A DNA stretch of 64,000 nucleotides from CAWGCA01 sp963820955 (lineage in GTDB: Bacteria > Pseudomonadota > Gammaproteobacteria > Chromatiales > Chromatiaceae): assembly GCA_963820955.1 (NCBI GenBank), contig CAWGCA010000031.1:1-64000 (forward strand), written 5' to 3'. The position numbers and the translations under genes are program-made. Below, in pieces: positions 33,263 through 42,302 of the stretch (positions are counted from its first letter, which is position 1; each line of letters opens with the position of its first letter). The notes beneath the pieces were generated by a model that had not been told where the DNA came from, did not search any database, and saw only the letters and a list, made by a program, of their open reading frames with translations.

Positions 33263-36085
33263 ATGGTCAGCAAGATTCTCAGGAAGGTCTTTGGAAGCCG
33301 TAACGAGCGGTTGGTAAAGCGGATGTCGAAGGCCGTCGTCAGGATCAATGAACTTGAACCCCAGATGCAGGGCCTTTCGGATGACCAGCTGCGAGCGAAG
33401 ACCGAAGAGTTCCGGGACAGATTGAACAAGGGGGAGGCGCAGGACGTTCTGCTGTCAGAGGCCTTTGCTGTGGTGCGCGAGGTCGGTCGACGAGTGATGG
33501 ATATGCGCCACTTCGATGTACAGCTGATCGGCGGCATGGTGCTGAATCAGGGTAAGATCGCGGAGATGCGCACCGGTGAGGGTAAGACCCTGGTGGCGAC
33601 TTTGGCGGCCTATCTGAATGCGCTAGCGGGCAAAGGCGTTCATATTGTCACGGTGAACGATTACCTGGCTCGGCGTGACGCGGCATGGATGGGGAAGATC
33701 TACCATTTTCTTGGACTCAGTGTCGGCGCGATCAATTCCTCCGGCGGCTTGGGGCCTGATGAGTCATCTTTCCAGTTCGATCCCTCTTACGACGGCACCT
33801 CCGGTGGTTATTCACAGCTGCGCCCGGTATCACGCAAGGAAGCCTACGCCAGCGATATCACCTACGGCACCAACAACGAGTTTGGCTTCGACTATCTGCG
33901 GGACAACATGGCGTTCAGTGCCGAGCAGAGGGTGCAGCGCGAGAAGTTCTTCGCCATCGTGGATGAGGTGGATTCCATCCTCATCGACGAGGCGCGTACC
34001 CCGCTGATCATCTCCGGTCCGGCGGAAGACAGTTCCAATCTATATACCAAGATAAATAAGATCATACCCAAACTGGTCCGGCAGGATCCGATCGAGGACG
34101 AGGAAGGAAAACCCGATTTCGGGCCCGGCGACTATTCGGTGGACGAGAAGGCCCGTCAGGTCTTTCTCAGTGAGGAGGGGCATCAGCGGGTCGAGGAGAT
34201 GCTGATGGAGATGGGCCTGTTGGATGAGGACTCCAGCCTCTATGACACCGCCAACATCAACCTGATGCATCACGTCAATGCTGCGTTGCGGGCCCATGTC
34301 CTGTTTCAGAAGAATGTGGAGTACATCGTCCGTGACGATCAGATTGTCATAGTGGACGAATTCACCGGCCGAACCATGCCGGGTCGCCGCTGGTCTGAGG
34401 GCCTGCACCAGGCGGTGGAGGCAAAGGAGGGCGTTTCAATCCAGCACGAGAACCAGACGCTCGCCTCCATCACCTTTCAGAACTACTTCCGGCTCTACGG
34501 CAAGCTTTCGGGAATGACCGGCACGGCAGATACCGAAGCACCCGAGTTTCTGCAGATCTACGGCCTGGAAGTAGTGGTGATTCCGACCAACCAGCCAATG
34601 ATCCGGGACGATAAAGGGGACCTGGTTTACCTGACCGGGAGAGAAAAATACGACGCCATTGTGGCAGACATCCGGGATTGCGTGCAGCGGGGCCAGCCGG
34701 TGCTGGTGGGTACTGCCTCCATCGAGACCTCGGAGCTGATCTCCGGCTTACTCCAAAAAGAGAAGATCGACCATGAGGTACTCAATGCCAAGCAGCACGA
34801 ACGGGAGGCCCATATCGTTGCCCAGGCTGGTCAGCCGGGGGCCGTTACCATTGCGACCAACATGGCGGGGCGGGGCACCGACATCGTATTGGGCGGCAAC
34901 CTGGAGGTCGAACTGGCGGCGTTGGGTGATGATATTGACCCGGTCGAGGCGGAGCGGGTCCGTGGGGATTGGAAAAAGCGCCATCAACAGGTAATCGATG
35001 CCGGTGGTCTGCATGTGGTCGGAACCGAACGGCATGAATCGCGGCGTGTCGACAACCAGTTGCGCGGGCGCTCCGGCCGCCAGGGTGATCCGGGTTCCAC
35101 CCGTTTCTATCTGTCGCTGGAAGACAGCCTGATGCGGATCTTTGCCTCCGATCGCGTCTCCGCCATTATGCAGAAGCTGGGCATGGAGGAAGGAGAGGCG
35201 ATTGAGCACCCATGGGTCACCAAGGCAATAGCCAACGCCCAGCGCAAGGTCGAGGGTCGCAACTTCGATATCCGTAAGCAACTCCTGGAATATGACGACG
35301 TCGCCAATGACCAGCGCAAGGTGGTGTATGAGCAGCGCAATGAATTGATGGACACCAGTGACATCTCCGGGTCCATCGAGGCGCTGCGCGAAGATGTCGT
35401 CAGCGAGCTGATCGACAAATATATACCGCCCCAGAGCCTCGAGGAGCAATGGAAGATTGCCGAGCTTGAAAAGGCGTTGGAGCAGGACTACGACCTCCAT
35501 TATCCGATCGGGCAGTGGCTGGATGAGGACCAGGATCTGCATGAGGAGACCCTGCGGAAGCGTATAATTGATGAGATGAAGCAGACCTATACCGGCAAGG
35601 AGGCGCTGGTGGGCAGTGAAAATCTACGGATTTACGAGAAGGCGGTGATGCTGCAGATCCTGGATGCCAACTGGAAGGAGCACCTGGCGGCCATGGACTA
35701 CCTGCGCCAGGGTATTCATCTGCGGGGTTATGCGCAGAAGAACCCAAAGCAGGAATACAAGCGGGAGGCCTTCCAGATGTTTTCCCGTATGCTGGACGGG
35801 ATAAAGGGGGAGGTGGTGTCGGCGCTGACCAAGGTACAGGTGCAGATGCCCGATGAGTCCTACCTCTCACAACAGCCCCAACAGGAGGACTTCCAGTTCA
35901 AACACGAGGAGTTTGCCGGATTCGATGAGGCTGATGAAGCCGAGGTCCCACCAGAGCCCGGGCAGGCGCGGGAACCGGAACAGCAGAAACCCTTCGTTCG
36001 CCCCGACCGTAAGGTTGGCCGCAACGAACCCTGTCCCTGTGGGTCCGGAAAGAAGTACAAGCAGTGTCATGGCAAGATACAGTAA
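33263..36085 (+). CDS. secA: Preprotein translocase ATPase SecA
   Basis: A 940-residue motor driving secretion through SecYEG. Walker A is MRTGEGKTLVA (about 99-109), the DEAD-like DEVDSILIDEART follows, and the second nucleotide domain has ATNMAGRGTDIVLGG. The preprotein cross-linking, scaffold and wing regions are present. The C-terminal zinc finger CPCGSGKKYKQCHG for SecB/lipid binding is intact. It is about 40 residues longer than E. coli SecA, partly from an insert in the first nucleotide domain (after LGLSVGAI, rich in Ser/Gly/Asp, about residues 155-185). I recall such an insert in related lineages. Confidence 0.98.
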   Translation: MVSKILRKVFGSRNERLVKRMSKAVVRINELEPQMQGLSDDQLRAKTEEFRDRLNKGEAQDVLLSEAFAVVREVGRRVMDMRHFDVQLIGGMVLNQGKIAEMRTGEGKTLVATLAAYLNALAGKGVHIVTVNDYLARRDAAWMGKIYHFLGLSVGAINSSGGLGPDESSFQFDPSYDGTSGGYSQLRPVSRKEAYASDITYGTNNEFGFDYLRDNMAFSAEQRVQREKFFAIVDEVDSILIDEARTPLIISGPAEDSSNLYTKINKIIPKLVRQDPIEDEEGKPDFGPGDYSVDEKARQVFLSEEGHQRVEEMLMEMGLLDEDSSLYDTANINLMHHVNAALRAHVLFQKNVEYIVRDDQIVIVDEFTGRTMPGRRWSEGLHQAVEAKEGVSIQHENQTLASITFQNYFRLYGKLSGMTGTADTEAPEFLQIYGLEVVVIPTNQPMIRDDKGDLVYLTGREKYDAIVADIRDCVQRGQPVLVGTASIETSELISGLLQKEKIDHEVLNAKQHEREAHIVAQAGQPGAVTIATNMAGRGTDIVLGGNLEVELAALGDDIDPVEAERVRGDWKKRHQQVIDAGGLHVVGTERHESRRVDNQLRGRSGRQGDPGSTRFYLSLEDSLMRIFASDRVSAIMQKLGMEEGEAIEHPWVTKAIANAQRKVEGRNFDIRKQLLEYDDVANDQRKVVYEQRNELMDTSDISGSIEALREDVVSELIDKYIPPQSLEEQWKIAELEKALEQDYDLHYPIGQWLDEDQDLHEETLRKRIIDEMKQTYTGKEALVGSENLRIYEKAVMLQILDANWKEHLAAMDYLRQGIHLRGYAQKNPKQEYKREAFQMFSRMLDGIKGEVVSALTKVQVQMPDESYLSQQPQQEDFQFKHEEFAGFDEADEAEVPPEPGQAREPEQQKPFVRPDRKVGRNEPCPCGSGKKYKQCHGKIQ

Positions 36086-36147
36086 CCCGTACCCGGCACC
36101 CGGGCAGCAGTGACTGATCTTCGGAAATACCCTCAGGAGTAGCGGCC

Positions 36148-37359
36148 TTGTCTGTCTCTGAAGCGGATATCCTGCCTGTTCCCGGGATTCGTCTCGGCAC
36201 AGCGGCGGCGGGAGTGAAGTACCAGGACCGTGACGATCTGGTAGTGATCGAACTGGCGGAAGGAACCACTTGTGCCGCCGTCTTTACCCGCAACGCCTTC
36301 TGCGCTGCACCGGTGGCGCTGGCCCGTGAACATCTTGAGGCCTCGCTGCCGCGATATTTGCTGATCAATTCGGGCAACGCCAATGCGGGAACCGGCGAAG
36401 GGGGCATGCGGGCAGCCCGGGAGTCCTGTAAGGCACTGGCAGCAGCCCGCGGCTGCGATATAAAGCAGATTCTCCCTTTTTCCACCGGAGTGATCGGAGT
36501 GCCCCTTCCGTTCGACCGCATTGCGGTAGCGATACCGGATGCATTGACCGCCCTGAGTGACCGGGGTTGGGCGGCGGCGGCCCGGGCCATAATGACCACA
36601 GATCGGGTACCCAAGCTGGTTTCCAGGCAGTTCGAGTTTGATGGTCATACCATCAGCGTCACCGGAATGGCCAAGGGGAGCGGTATGATATGCCCCGACA
36701 TGGCAACCATGCTGGCCTATGTGGCAACCGATGCGCGGGTCGAGCGGAGTCTGCTCCAAAATTGTCTGGAGCAGGCCGTGGCCCCATCGTTCAATGCCAT
36801 TACGGTCGATGGAGACACCTCCACCAACGATGCCTGTTGCCTCCTTGCGTCCGGCGCAACTGGGTGTCCACCTATTGTCGATCCGGCGTCAGAGCTATAT
36901 AGACTATTCTGCGACGCGGTTCGAGACGTCTGCATGGAACTGGCCCGGGCCATCGTGCGGGATGGAGAAGGTGCGACCAAACTGGTGGAAATCCGGGTCG
37001 AGGAGGCGTTGCATCGAGAGGAGGCCAGGGAAGTAGCCTACACAATAGCCCACTCTCCCCTGGTGAAGACGGCCATCTTTGCTGCCGATCCTAATTGGGG
37101 GCGTATTCTGGCAGCGGTGGGGCGCGCCCGGATCGAAGGCCTGGATATAACGCGCGTCCACATCTGGCTGGATGAGGTGTGTATTGTCCGCGCCGGTGGT
37201 TTGGCCTCGGATTACACAGAGCAGGCCGGGCAGGCGGTTATGGCGCGGGATGAGTATCAGATCCGGGTGGAACTGGGCAAGGGCGAGGTTTCCGCCCGGG
37301 TGTTTACCTGTGACCTGTCTTATGACTACGTGCGGATCAACGCGGAGTACCGGACCTGA
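36148..37359 (+). CDS. argJ: Bifunctional glutamate N-acetyltransferase / amino-acid acetyltransferase
   Basis: A 403-residue ArgJ, which transfers acetyl from acetylornithine to glutamate (cyclic arginine pathway) and may also use acetyl-CoA. The self-cleavage site is in PDMATMLAYVATDA, where Thr becomes the nucleophile; GMAKGSGMI precedes it and NTGNANAGTG-type sequence (INSGNANAGTGEGG) lies near residue 72. The start is TTG at 36148, with AGGAG eight bases upstream; there is no ATG in frame near the conserved N-terminus. It lies between secA and mutT, as in Pseudomonas, and complements argD and argF in this window. Confidence 0.96.
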   Translation: MSVSEADILPVPGIRLGTAAAGVKYQDRDDLVVIELAEGTTCAAVFTRNAFCAAPVALAREHLEASLPRYLLINSGNANAGTGEGGMRAARESCKALAAARGCDIKQILPFSTGVIGVPLPFDRIAVAIPDALTALSDRGWAAAARAIMTTDRVPKLVSRQFEFDGHTISVTGMAKGSGMICPDMATMLAYVATDARVERSLLQNCLEQAVAPSFNAITVDGDTSTNDACCLLASGATGCPPIVDPASELYRLFCDAVRDVCMELARAIVRDGEGATKLVEIRVEEALHREEAREVAYTIAHSPLVKTAIFAADPNWGRILAAVGRARIEGLDITRVHIWLDEVCIVRAGGLASDYTEQAGQAVMARDEYQIRVELGKGEVSARVFTCDLSYDYVRINAEYRT

Positions 37360-37422
37360 CTAAGGTCTCAGTATCGACCGCCCGGTGATGACGGAAGAGG
37401 GTCTGAAAATATTATCGAGGCA

Positions 37423-38364
37423 ATGAGACCCATCCATGTCGCAGTGGCGGTGATCGAGGACGCACAAGGCCAGGTGTTACTCAGCCGGCGGCCCGAACAG
37501 GCGCACCAGGGTGGGCTATGGGAGTTTCCCGGCGGGAAGGTGGAGCCCGGGGAATCCGTCTCACATGCGCTGCTGAGGGAGATAAGGGAAGAGCTGGGAT
37601 TGGAGGTCAGGCAGCACCGGCCGCTGATCAGTGTTACCCACCATTATCCCGACAAGTCGGTGCAGTTGGATGTCCACCAGGTAAAGGAGTTTTCCGGTGA
37701 ACCGCTGGGTCTTGAGGGGCAACCTCTGGCCTGGGTCCCTAAAGAACAATTGACGAGCTACCCGATGCCTGCCGCTGATCGGCCGATTGTCACAGCGATC
37801 CGGCTTCCGCCCACCTATCTGATCACCGGCCCCGACCCCTCATGGCGCGACCGGTTTTTACAGCAACTCGAATCCGCCCTGACCCGGGGACACCAACTGG
37901 TCCAACTGCGTGCGCCGCAGTTGGCGGAGGGGGAGTATTTGGGGCTGGCGCAGGGCGCACAGGCCCTTTGCCGTCGCCATGGGGCATGGCTTCTGCTCAA
38001 TGCACCGCCCCGGCTGGCTGCCAGGGTAAATGCCGATGGTATTCATCTCAACAGTCGGCGATTAATGGCGCTGAAGGCCCGGCCGCTGCCAGCGGATCAG
38101 TGGGTGGCTGCCTCCTGCCATAACGCGGCCGAACTGCGTCGCGCGGAGGAACTGGGGCTGGATTTTGTGGTGTTGTCTCCGGTGCTGCGGACGCTCAGTC
38201 ATCCGGCTGCAGAGACGCTCGGCTGGGAAGGATTTCAAACGATGGTGAGGCAGTTGACGCTGCCGGTCTATGCGTTGGGTGGGATGACTAGCGGGACGAT
38301 TGAATGGGCGCAGCACTGCGGTGGGCAGGGAATCGCAGCCATCCGGGCGCTGTGGCAAGAGTAA
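37423..38364 (+). CDS. mutT: MutT-type Nudix hydrolase fused to ThiE-like domain
   Basis: A 313-residue two-domain protein. The N-terminal part (about 1-130) is a MutT Nudix domain with a complete Nudix box: GGKVEPGESVSHALLREI followed by REELGL. It should hydrolyse 8-oxo-dGTP and protect against mutation. The C-terminal part (about 135-313) resembles thiamine phosphate synthase, with ALGGMTSGT near the end, but its role in this fusion is unknown. The same fusion at the same position after secA/argJ is common in Gammaproteobacteria. Confidence 0.92.
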   Translation: MRPIHVAVAVIEDAQGQVLLSRRPEQAHQGGLWEFPGGKVEPGESVSHALLREIREELGLEVRQHRPLISVTHHYPDKSVQLDVHQVKEFSGEPLGLEGQPLAWVPKEQLTSYPMPAADRPIVTAIRLPPTYLITGPDPSWRDRFLQQLESALTRGHQLVQLRAPQLAEGEYLGLAQGAQALCRRHGAWLLLNAPPRLAARVNADGIHLNSRRLMALKARPLPADQWVAASCHNAAELRRAEELGLDFVVLSPVLRTLSHPAAETLGWEGFQTMVRQLTLPVYALGGMTSGTIEWAQHCGGQGIAAIRALWQE

Positions 38365-38407
38365 TCGATCTCAGTTGCCGCTTCGCACGTGCTACGCGGT
38401 AACGCCT

Positions 38408-38602
38408 TCAAGGCTCCTCATCGGCGATCATAAACGGTTTGGACTCTCCTGTATCAGGTATTTTGTGCCCTTCTTCCAGCCACTCGCCCAGATCGATCAG
38501 GCGACAGCGATCACTGCAGAAGGGGCGCGAGGGCAGGGTTTCATCCCACCCGAACTGCTTGCCACAGCTAGGGCAGCGTACCTGTAATTTGTCGCTGGTC
38601 AT
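38408..38602 (-). CDS. yacG: DNA gyrase inhibitor YacG
   Basis: A 64-residue zinc protein. The open frame runs to 38809 but shadows zapD; the conserved start is ATG 38602 (MTSDKLQVRCPSC). Four zinc cysteines occur as CPSC and CSDRC, followed by the typical RLIDLGEWLEE segment. YacG binds GyrB and inhibits gyrase. It begins four bases after the zapD stop, so the two are probably cotranscribed. Confidence 0.94.
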   Translation of the reverse strand: MTSDKLQVRCPSCGKQFGWDETLPSRPFCSDRCRLIDLGEWLEEGHKIPDTGESKPFMIADEEP

Positions 38603-38606
38603 GGCG

Positions 38607-39386
38607 CTACAGGATACAGGTATTGAGCAGAAAGGAGATGTCCTGCTGGGTCTGAGCCGGTCGTTCTTGTTCCGCCGGCTCCAGAAATCGGACGGAAAAG
38701 CGATGTTTACCGCCGCTGATCTCAGCAAACAGCTGGGTCCCCTTGGGAAGCCCCACGCGAATAAGCTGGGCGGGAGTCTGAGGTTCCAGGCTGCGCTGGA
38801 AGAAGCCACCGGGTGCCTGTTCCCGAGTCGGGTCTGTGCTGCCGCGCACCAGCGACAAAAGCAGCGTCACCGCTACCTGAATGGAATCCAGAGAGTGTAG
38901 CCACGCCTGCAGATCATGTTGTCTCAGCTCATGGCTCTGTTCAAGCCAGTAGTGATATTGGGGCAGGTCGAACGCGCAGGTGCCGCCGGGGATGCTGCTG
39001 CGCTGGAGGATGCTTTTCAGGAACTCGTTGGATCTGATGCTATGACCGATCTGACCGCTGATCTGATAGATCCGGTCCGTGGCCTTTCCCAACTCATCCA
39101 GGATCTGGTCCAGCCGTTGGGTGTCGATTCCCTGGGTCCGGCGGATATTGGCCAGTTTCTCCCGGTGTCGATCCAGTTCCTTGATCAGATCTGCTTTGAT
39201 GTCAGCTCGGGAAAAGATATTCCCCATATCCAACAGACCGCTGACGGTCGCCCTGCTGCTCCAGACATCGTTCTGCAGGAGATGATGATTTACCTGCAGA
39301 AACAGATGCTCCAGACGCAGGAAGGTCCGCATTTTCTCGTTCAGCGGGTGTTCGTAGATCGTTGTTTCCGAGACGGCAGTTGACAT
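38607..39386 (-). CDS. zapD: Cell division protein ZapD
   Basis: A 259-residue cytoplasmic FtsZ-bundling protein (YacF/DUF1342). The family N-terminus IYEHPLNEKMRTFLRLEHLF is clear, followed by helical segments and the C-terminal beta domain (QLIRVGLPKGTQLFAEISGGKH in parts). It lies in the conserved order coaE-zapD-yacG. The gap to coaE upstream is 109 bp and holds no obvious signal. Confidence 0.95.
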   Translation of the reverse strand: MSTAVSETTIYEHPLNEKMRTFLRLEHLFLQVNHHLLQNDVWSSRATVSGLLDMGNIFSRADIKADLIKELDRHREKLANIRRTQGIDTQRLDQILDELGKATDRIYQISGQIGHSIRSNEFLKSILQRSSIPGGTCAFDLPQYHYWLEQSHELRQHDLQAWLHSLDSIQVAVTLLLSLVRGSTDPTREQAPGGFFQRSLEPQTPAQLIRVGLPKGTQLFAEISGGKHRFSVRFLEPAEQERPAQTQQDISFLLNTCIL

Positions 39387-39495
39387 ATTCGATCGGGACT
39401 TTCAGCTGCCATTAAAGGCAAGGTTCTGTTTCAACCGCAGCCAGCTTACCTAGCCTTGATTCGAGGTTATCACCTGCGCGGTCTACGCCGGAGTT

Positions 39496-40116
39496 TCATT
39501 CGGATGGTTCATTCTCCAACATTTGCCCGGCGAGATCGAGATATTTTATGTGAAGCGCCGAAACCTGGGATTTCGATTCCTGATAGCTGCCGCTGTTATC
39601 AATTACATCGTCTGCGGCGGTAAGTCTTTCCTGGCGACTGCATTGGGCATCCAGGATTGCCTGGACCTGGTCCGGGCTGATTCGATCCCGGGCGCATACC
39701 CGTTTGATCTGGGTATCCCGGGGGCAGTCCACCACCAGAACCCGGTCAATCATCCCGTAGTGCCCCGTCTCCAGCAGCAATGGAATGGAGAGAATCACGT
39801 AAGGGCTGTCCAGATTGTCAAGGCGCTCCTCGATGCTGGTCAGGATACGGGGGTGGAGGATAGCTTCCAGCTCGCTGCGGGCATTCTTGTCGTCAAAGAT
39901 AATCCGCCGCAGTTGAGCCCGGTCAAGGCTGCCATCCGGCTGCAGGATCTCCCGGCCAAAGCGACTGGAAATCTCCTTCAGCGCCGGCTGGCCCCGCTCG
40001 ACGATTTCGCGGGAGACCTGGTCGGCATCTATGACCGGTATGTTTAATTCGCTGAAGAGATCGGTGATGGTTGTTTTGCCACAGCCTATGCCGCCAGTCA
40101 GCCCGATGACCAGCAT
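39496..40116 (-). CDS. coaE: Dephospho-CoA kinase
   Basis: The last enzyme of coenzyme A synthesis, phosphorylating the 3'-OH of dephospho-CoA. From ATG 40116 it is 206 residues, exactly the usual length. The P-loop is GLTGGIGCGKTT at the N-terminus, followed by the DADQVSREIVERG acceptor-site region and HPRI. As sequenced, the frame continues upstream into pilD without a stop, giving an apparent PilD-CoaE fusion of about 500 residues. The intact N-terminus and standard operon order argue that coaE is translated separately or that a frameshift lies upstream at 40161-40166. Confidence 0.92.
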   Translation of the reverse strand: MLVIGLTGGIGCGKTTITDLFSELNIPVIDADQVSREIVERGQPALKEISSRFGREILQPDGSLDRAQLRRIIFDDKNARSELEAILHPRILTSIEERLDNLDSPYVILSIPLLLETGHYGMIDRVLVVDCPRDTQIKRVCARDRISPDQVQAILDAQCSRQERLTAADDVIDNSGSYQESKSQVSALHIKYLDLAGQMLENEPSE

Positions 40117-40992
40117 CTTCAGCCAAGCCCGGCCCAGTTCAGATAGAGCTGGTTGATAATCCCCCCAGAGCAGGCTGATCCACCCGGCCGTCGCCAGATA
40201 GGGGCCGAACGGGATGGGGATATTTCTTGCCCTTCCACGAAACAGAATCAGCGATATGCCAACCAGTGCGCCAACCAGCGAGGAGAGGAGGATGATCTGT
40301 GGCAGATACTGCCAGCCAAGCCAGGCGCCAAACAGGGCGAGGAGTTTGAAATCGCCATAACCCATCCCCTCTTTTCCCGTGATCAGCCGAAAAATCTGGA
40401 ATACCCCCCAGAGCGTCAGATAGCCGGCCGCGGCACCGATGATGGCCGAGTGTGTGTCGCTGAAGGTGCCGAACAGACTGAGCAGAAGGCCGGCCCAGAG
40501 AAAGGGCAGCACAATGGAATCCGGCAATAGCTTGTGGTCGAAATCGATCAGACTGAGGGCGATCAAGGCCCAGGTCAGAAAGAGCGCGGCAAGGGTCTGC
40601 CAGCCGAAGCCGAAATGCCAGGCGACCACCAGGGAGAGCAGGCCGGTGGTAAATTCGACAATGGGATAGCGCGGGGAGATGGTCTCTTTACACGCCGAAC
40701 AGCGGCCCCGCAGAAACAGATAGCTGAGGACTGGAATATTCTCCATGGCGGTTATCTGGTGGCCGCAATGGGGGCAGCGGGAACGGGGCAGGGACAGATT
40801 GAAGGGCTCCGGTTCTTCGTCCAGGCTCTCCTGCCCCAGCAGTTCCCGGCACTGGGAGCGCCAGTCCCGGTCCATCATCACCGGCAGCCGGAAGGCGACT
40901 ACATTGATAAAGCTCCCTACCAGCAGGCCCAGCAGGGTGCATAGGAGCAGGAAAAACGGGGGGTTAAACTGGAGGTAGTCAGCGATGAACAT
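40117..40992 (-). CDS. pilD: Prepilin peptidase / N-methyltransferase PilD, frame runs into coaE
   Basis: A membrane aspartyl protease that cleaves and methylates type IV prepilins. From ATG 40992 (MFIADYLQFNPPF; a GTG at 41040 is the longest option) it has the cytoplasmic zinc motif CPHC...CSAC, several membrane helices, and catalytic Asp in IDFDHKLLPD and GYGDFKLL. After LLWG near the C-terminus the frame reads a non-conserved tail straight into coaE. In the neighbouring frame the same DNA reads IINQLYLNWAGLG then TGA (40121-40119), which matches PilD C-termini. One base too many, or two too few, at the G6 run 40166-40161 explains this. Function is probably retained, since all catalytic parts are upstream. 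Confidence 0.88.
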
Positions 40993-41010
40993 GTTGCCGT
41001 TGCCGAACAA

Positions 41011-41032
41011 GGCCCCGCCGTCCAGCGGGGCC
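41011..41032 (-). promoter_or_regulatory. Stem-loop between pilC and pilD
   Basis: GGCCCCGC and GCGGGGCC form an 8-bp GC-rich stem around a six-base loop. On the minus strand only a poor U stretch follows, so this may be a weak terminator, attenuator or mRNA-stabilising element that lowers pilD-coaE expression relative to pilBC. Confidence 0.4.
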
Positions 41033-41061
41033 CGCACCACTCCTTCGTTCAGACAAGGGGT

Positions 41062-42297
41062 CTATTTCCCCAGTACCGCGGAGCCGAGCTGGAAGATCGG
41101 CAGATACATGGCGACCACCAGCCCACCGATCAGGGTGCCCAGGATGACCATGATGAGGGGTTCCAGCAGACTGCTGAGGGCATCCACCGCATTGTCCACC
41201 TCTTCTTCGTAGAAGTCCGCCACCTTGGACAGCATGGAGTCGATGGACCCCGACTCCTCACCGATGGAGACCATCTGGATCACCATGTGGGGGAACAGGT
41301 TCTGCTGTTTCATCGCCAGCTGCAGGGACTGGCCGGTGGCCACATCCTCCCGCATGCGCAGCACCGCCTCGCCGTAGACCACATTGCCGGTGGCCCCGGC
41401 GACAGATTCCATCGCCTCCACCAGCGGTACGCCGGCGGCAAACATGGTGGCCAGGGTACGCGAAAAGCGGGCGATGGCCGCCTTGTGCATAATGACACCG
41501 ATGATGGGGGTCTTCAGTATGACCTTGTCCACCCCATGGCGGAATTTTCGGGATCTTTTCCAGGTGTTGATAAAGGCATAGCCGGCGCCGATGAGGCCAG
41601 CCACAACCGCCCACCACCACTGCTGCATCCACTCGGACATGCGAACGACTATCTGGGTGAAGGTAGGCAGATCAGAGCCGAAACTGGAGAACAGGTCCTG
41701 AAACTGGGGAATGACGAAAATCATGATGATGGCGGTGACGACGAAGGCCACCAGGATCACCGCGGCCGGATAGAACAGGGCCTTTTTGATCTTGCCTTTG
41801 AGGGATTCCGTCTTTTCCTTATAGGTGGCGATTTTGTCCAGCAGATCCTCGAGCACACCGGCCTGTTCGCCGGCGTGAACCAGGTTGCAGAACAGGTCAT
41901 CGAAGTAGAGGGGATGTTTTTTCAGCGCCTCCGCCAGGGCGGTACCCCCTTCCACATCCGCCTTGATCGCCAGGATCATTTCCGCCATGGAGGGGTTTTC
42001 ATGCCCCCGCCCCACGATATCGAACGACTGCACCAGGGGTACGCCGGAGGACATCATGGTCGCAAGCTGGCGGCTGAAAACCGCGATATCGCCCGCCCTG
42101 ATTTTCTTTTTCTTACTGGAGAAAAGGGTGGATTTCTTTCTGACTTTCGTCGGCTTGATGCCCTGCCGTCGCAAGTCGGCCCGCACCAGCGCCATATTCG
42201 CGGCACGGGACTCACCCTTGATTCGTTTGCCTTTCCTGTCTGCGCCTTCCCAAAGAAAGACATCGGCTTTTTCCGCTTTCGCTGCAGCTGCCGCCAT
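41062..42297 (-). CDS. pilC: Type IV pilus inner-membrane platform protein PilC
   Basis: A 411-residue GspF-family polytopic protein and the platform on which PilB turns. Two T2SSF repeats are seen: the first at about 75-200, with SGVPLVQSFDIV, and the second at about 275-400, with AAGVPLVEAMESVAGATGN. Three membrane helices are present (about 175-195, 228-248 and 380-400). The N-terminal extension with KGKRIKGESRAANM is typical for PilC. It starts five bases after the pilB stop. Confidence 0.96.
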   Translation of the reverse strand: MAAAAAKAEKADVFLWEGADRKGKRIKGESRAANMALVRADLRRQGIKPTKVRKKSTLFSSKKKKIRAGDIAVFSRQLATMMSSGVPLVQSFDIVGRGHENPSMAEMILAIKADVEGGTALAEALKKHPLYFDDLFCNLVHAGEQAGVLEDLLDKIATYKEKTESLKGKIKKALFYPAAVILVAFVVTAIIMIFVIPQFQDLFSSFGSDLPTFTQIVVRMSEWMQQWWWAVVAGLIGAGYAFINTWKRSRKFRHGVDKVILKTPIIGVIMHKAAIARFSRTLATMFAAGVPLVEAMESVAGATGNVVYGEAVLRMREDVATGQSLQLAMKQQNLFPHMVIQMVSIGEESGSIDSMLSKVADFYEEEVDNAVDALSSLLEPLIMVILGTLIGGLVVAMYLPIFQLGSAVLGK

Positions 42298-42302
42298 GAT
42301 AT

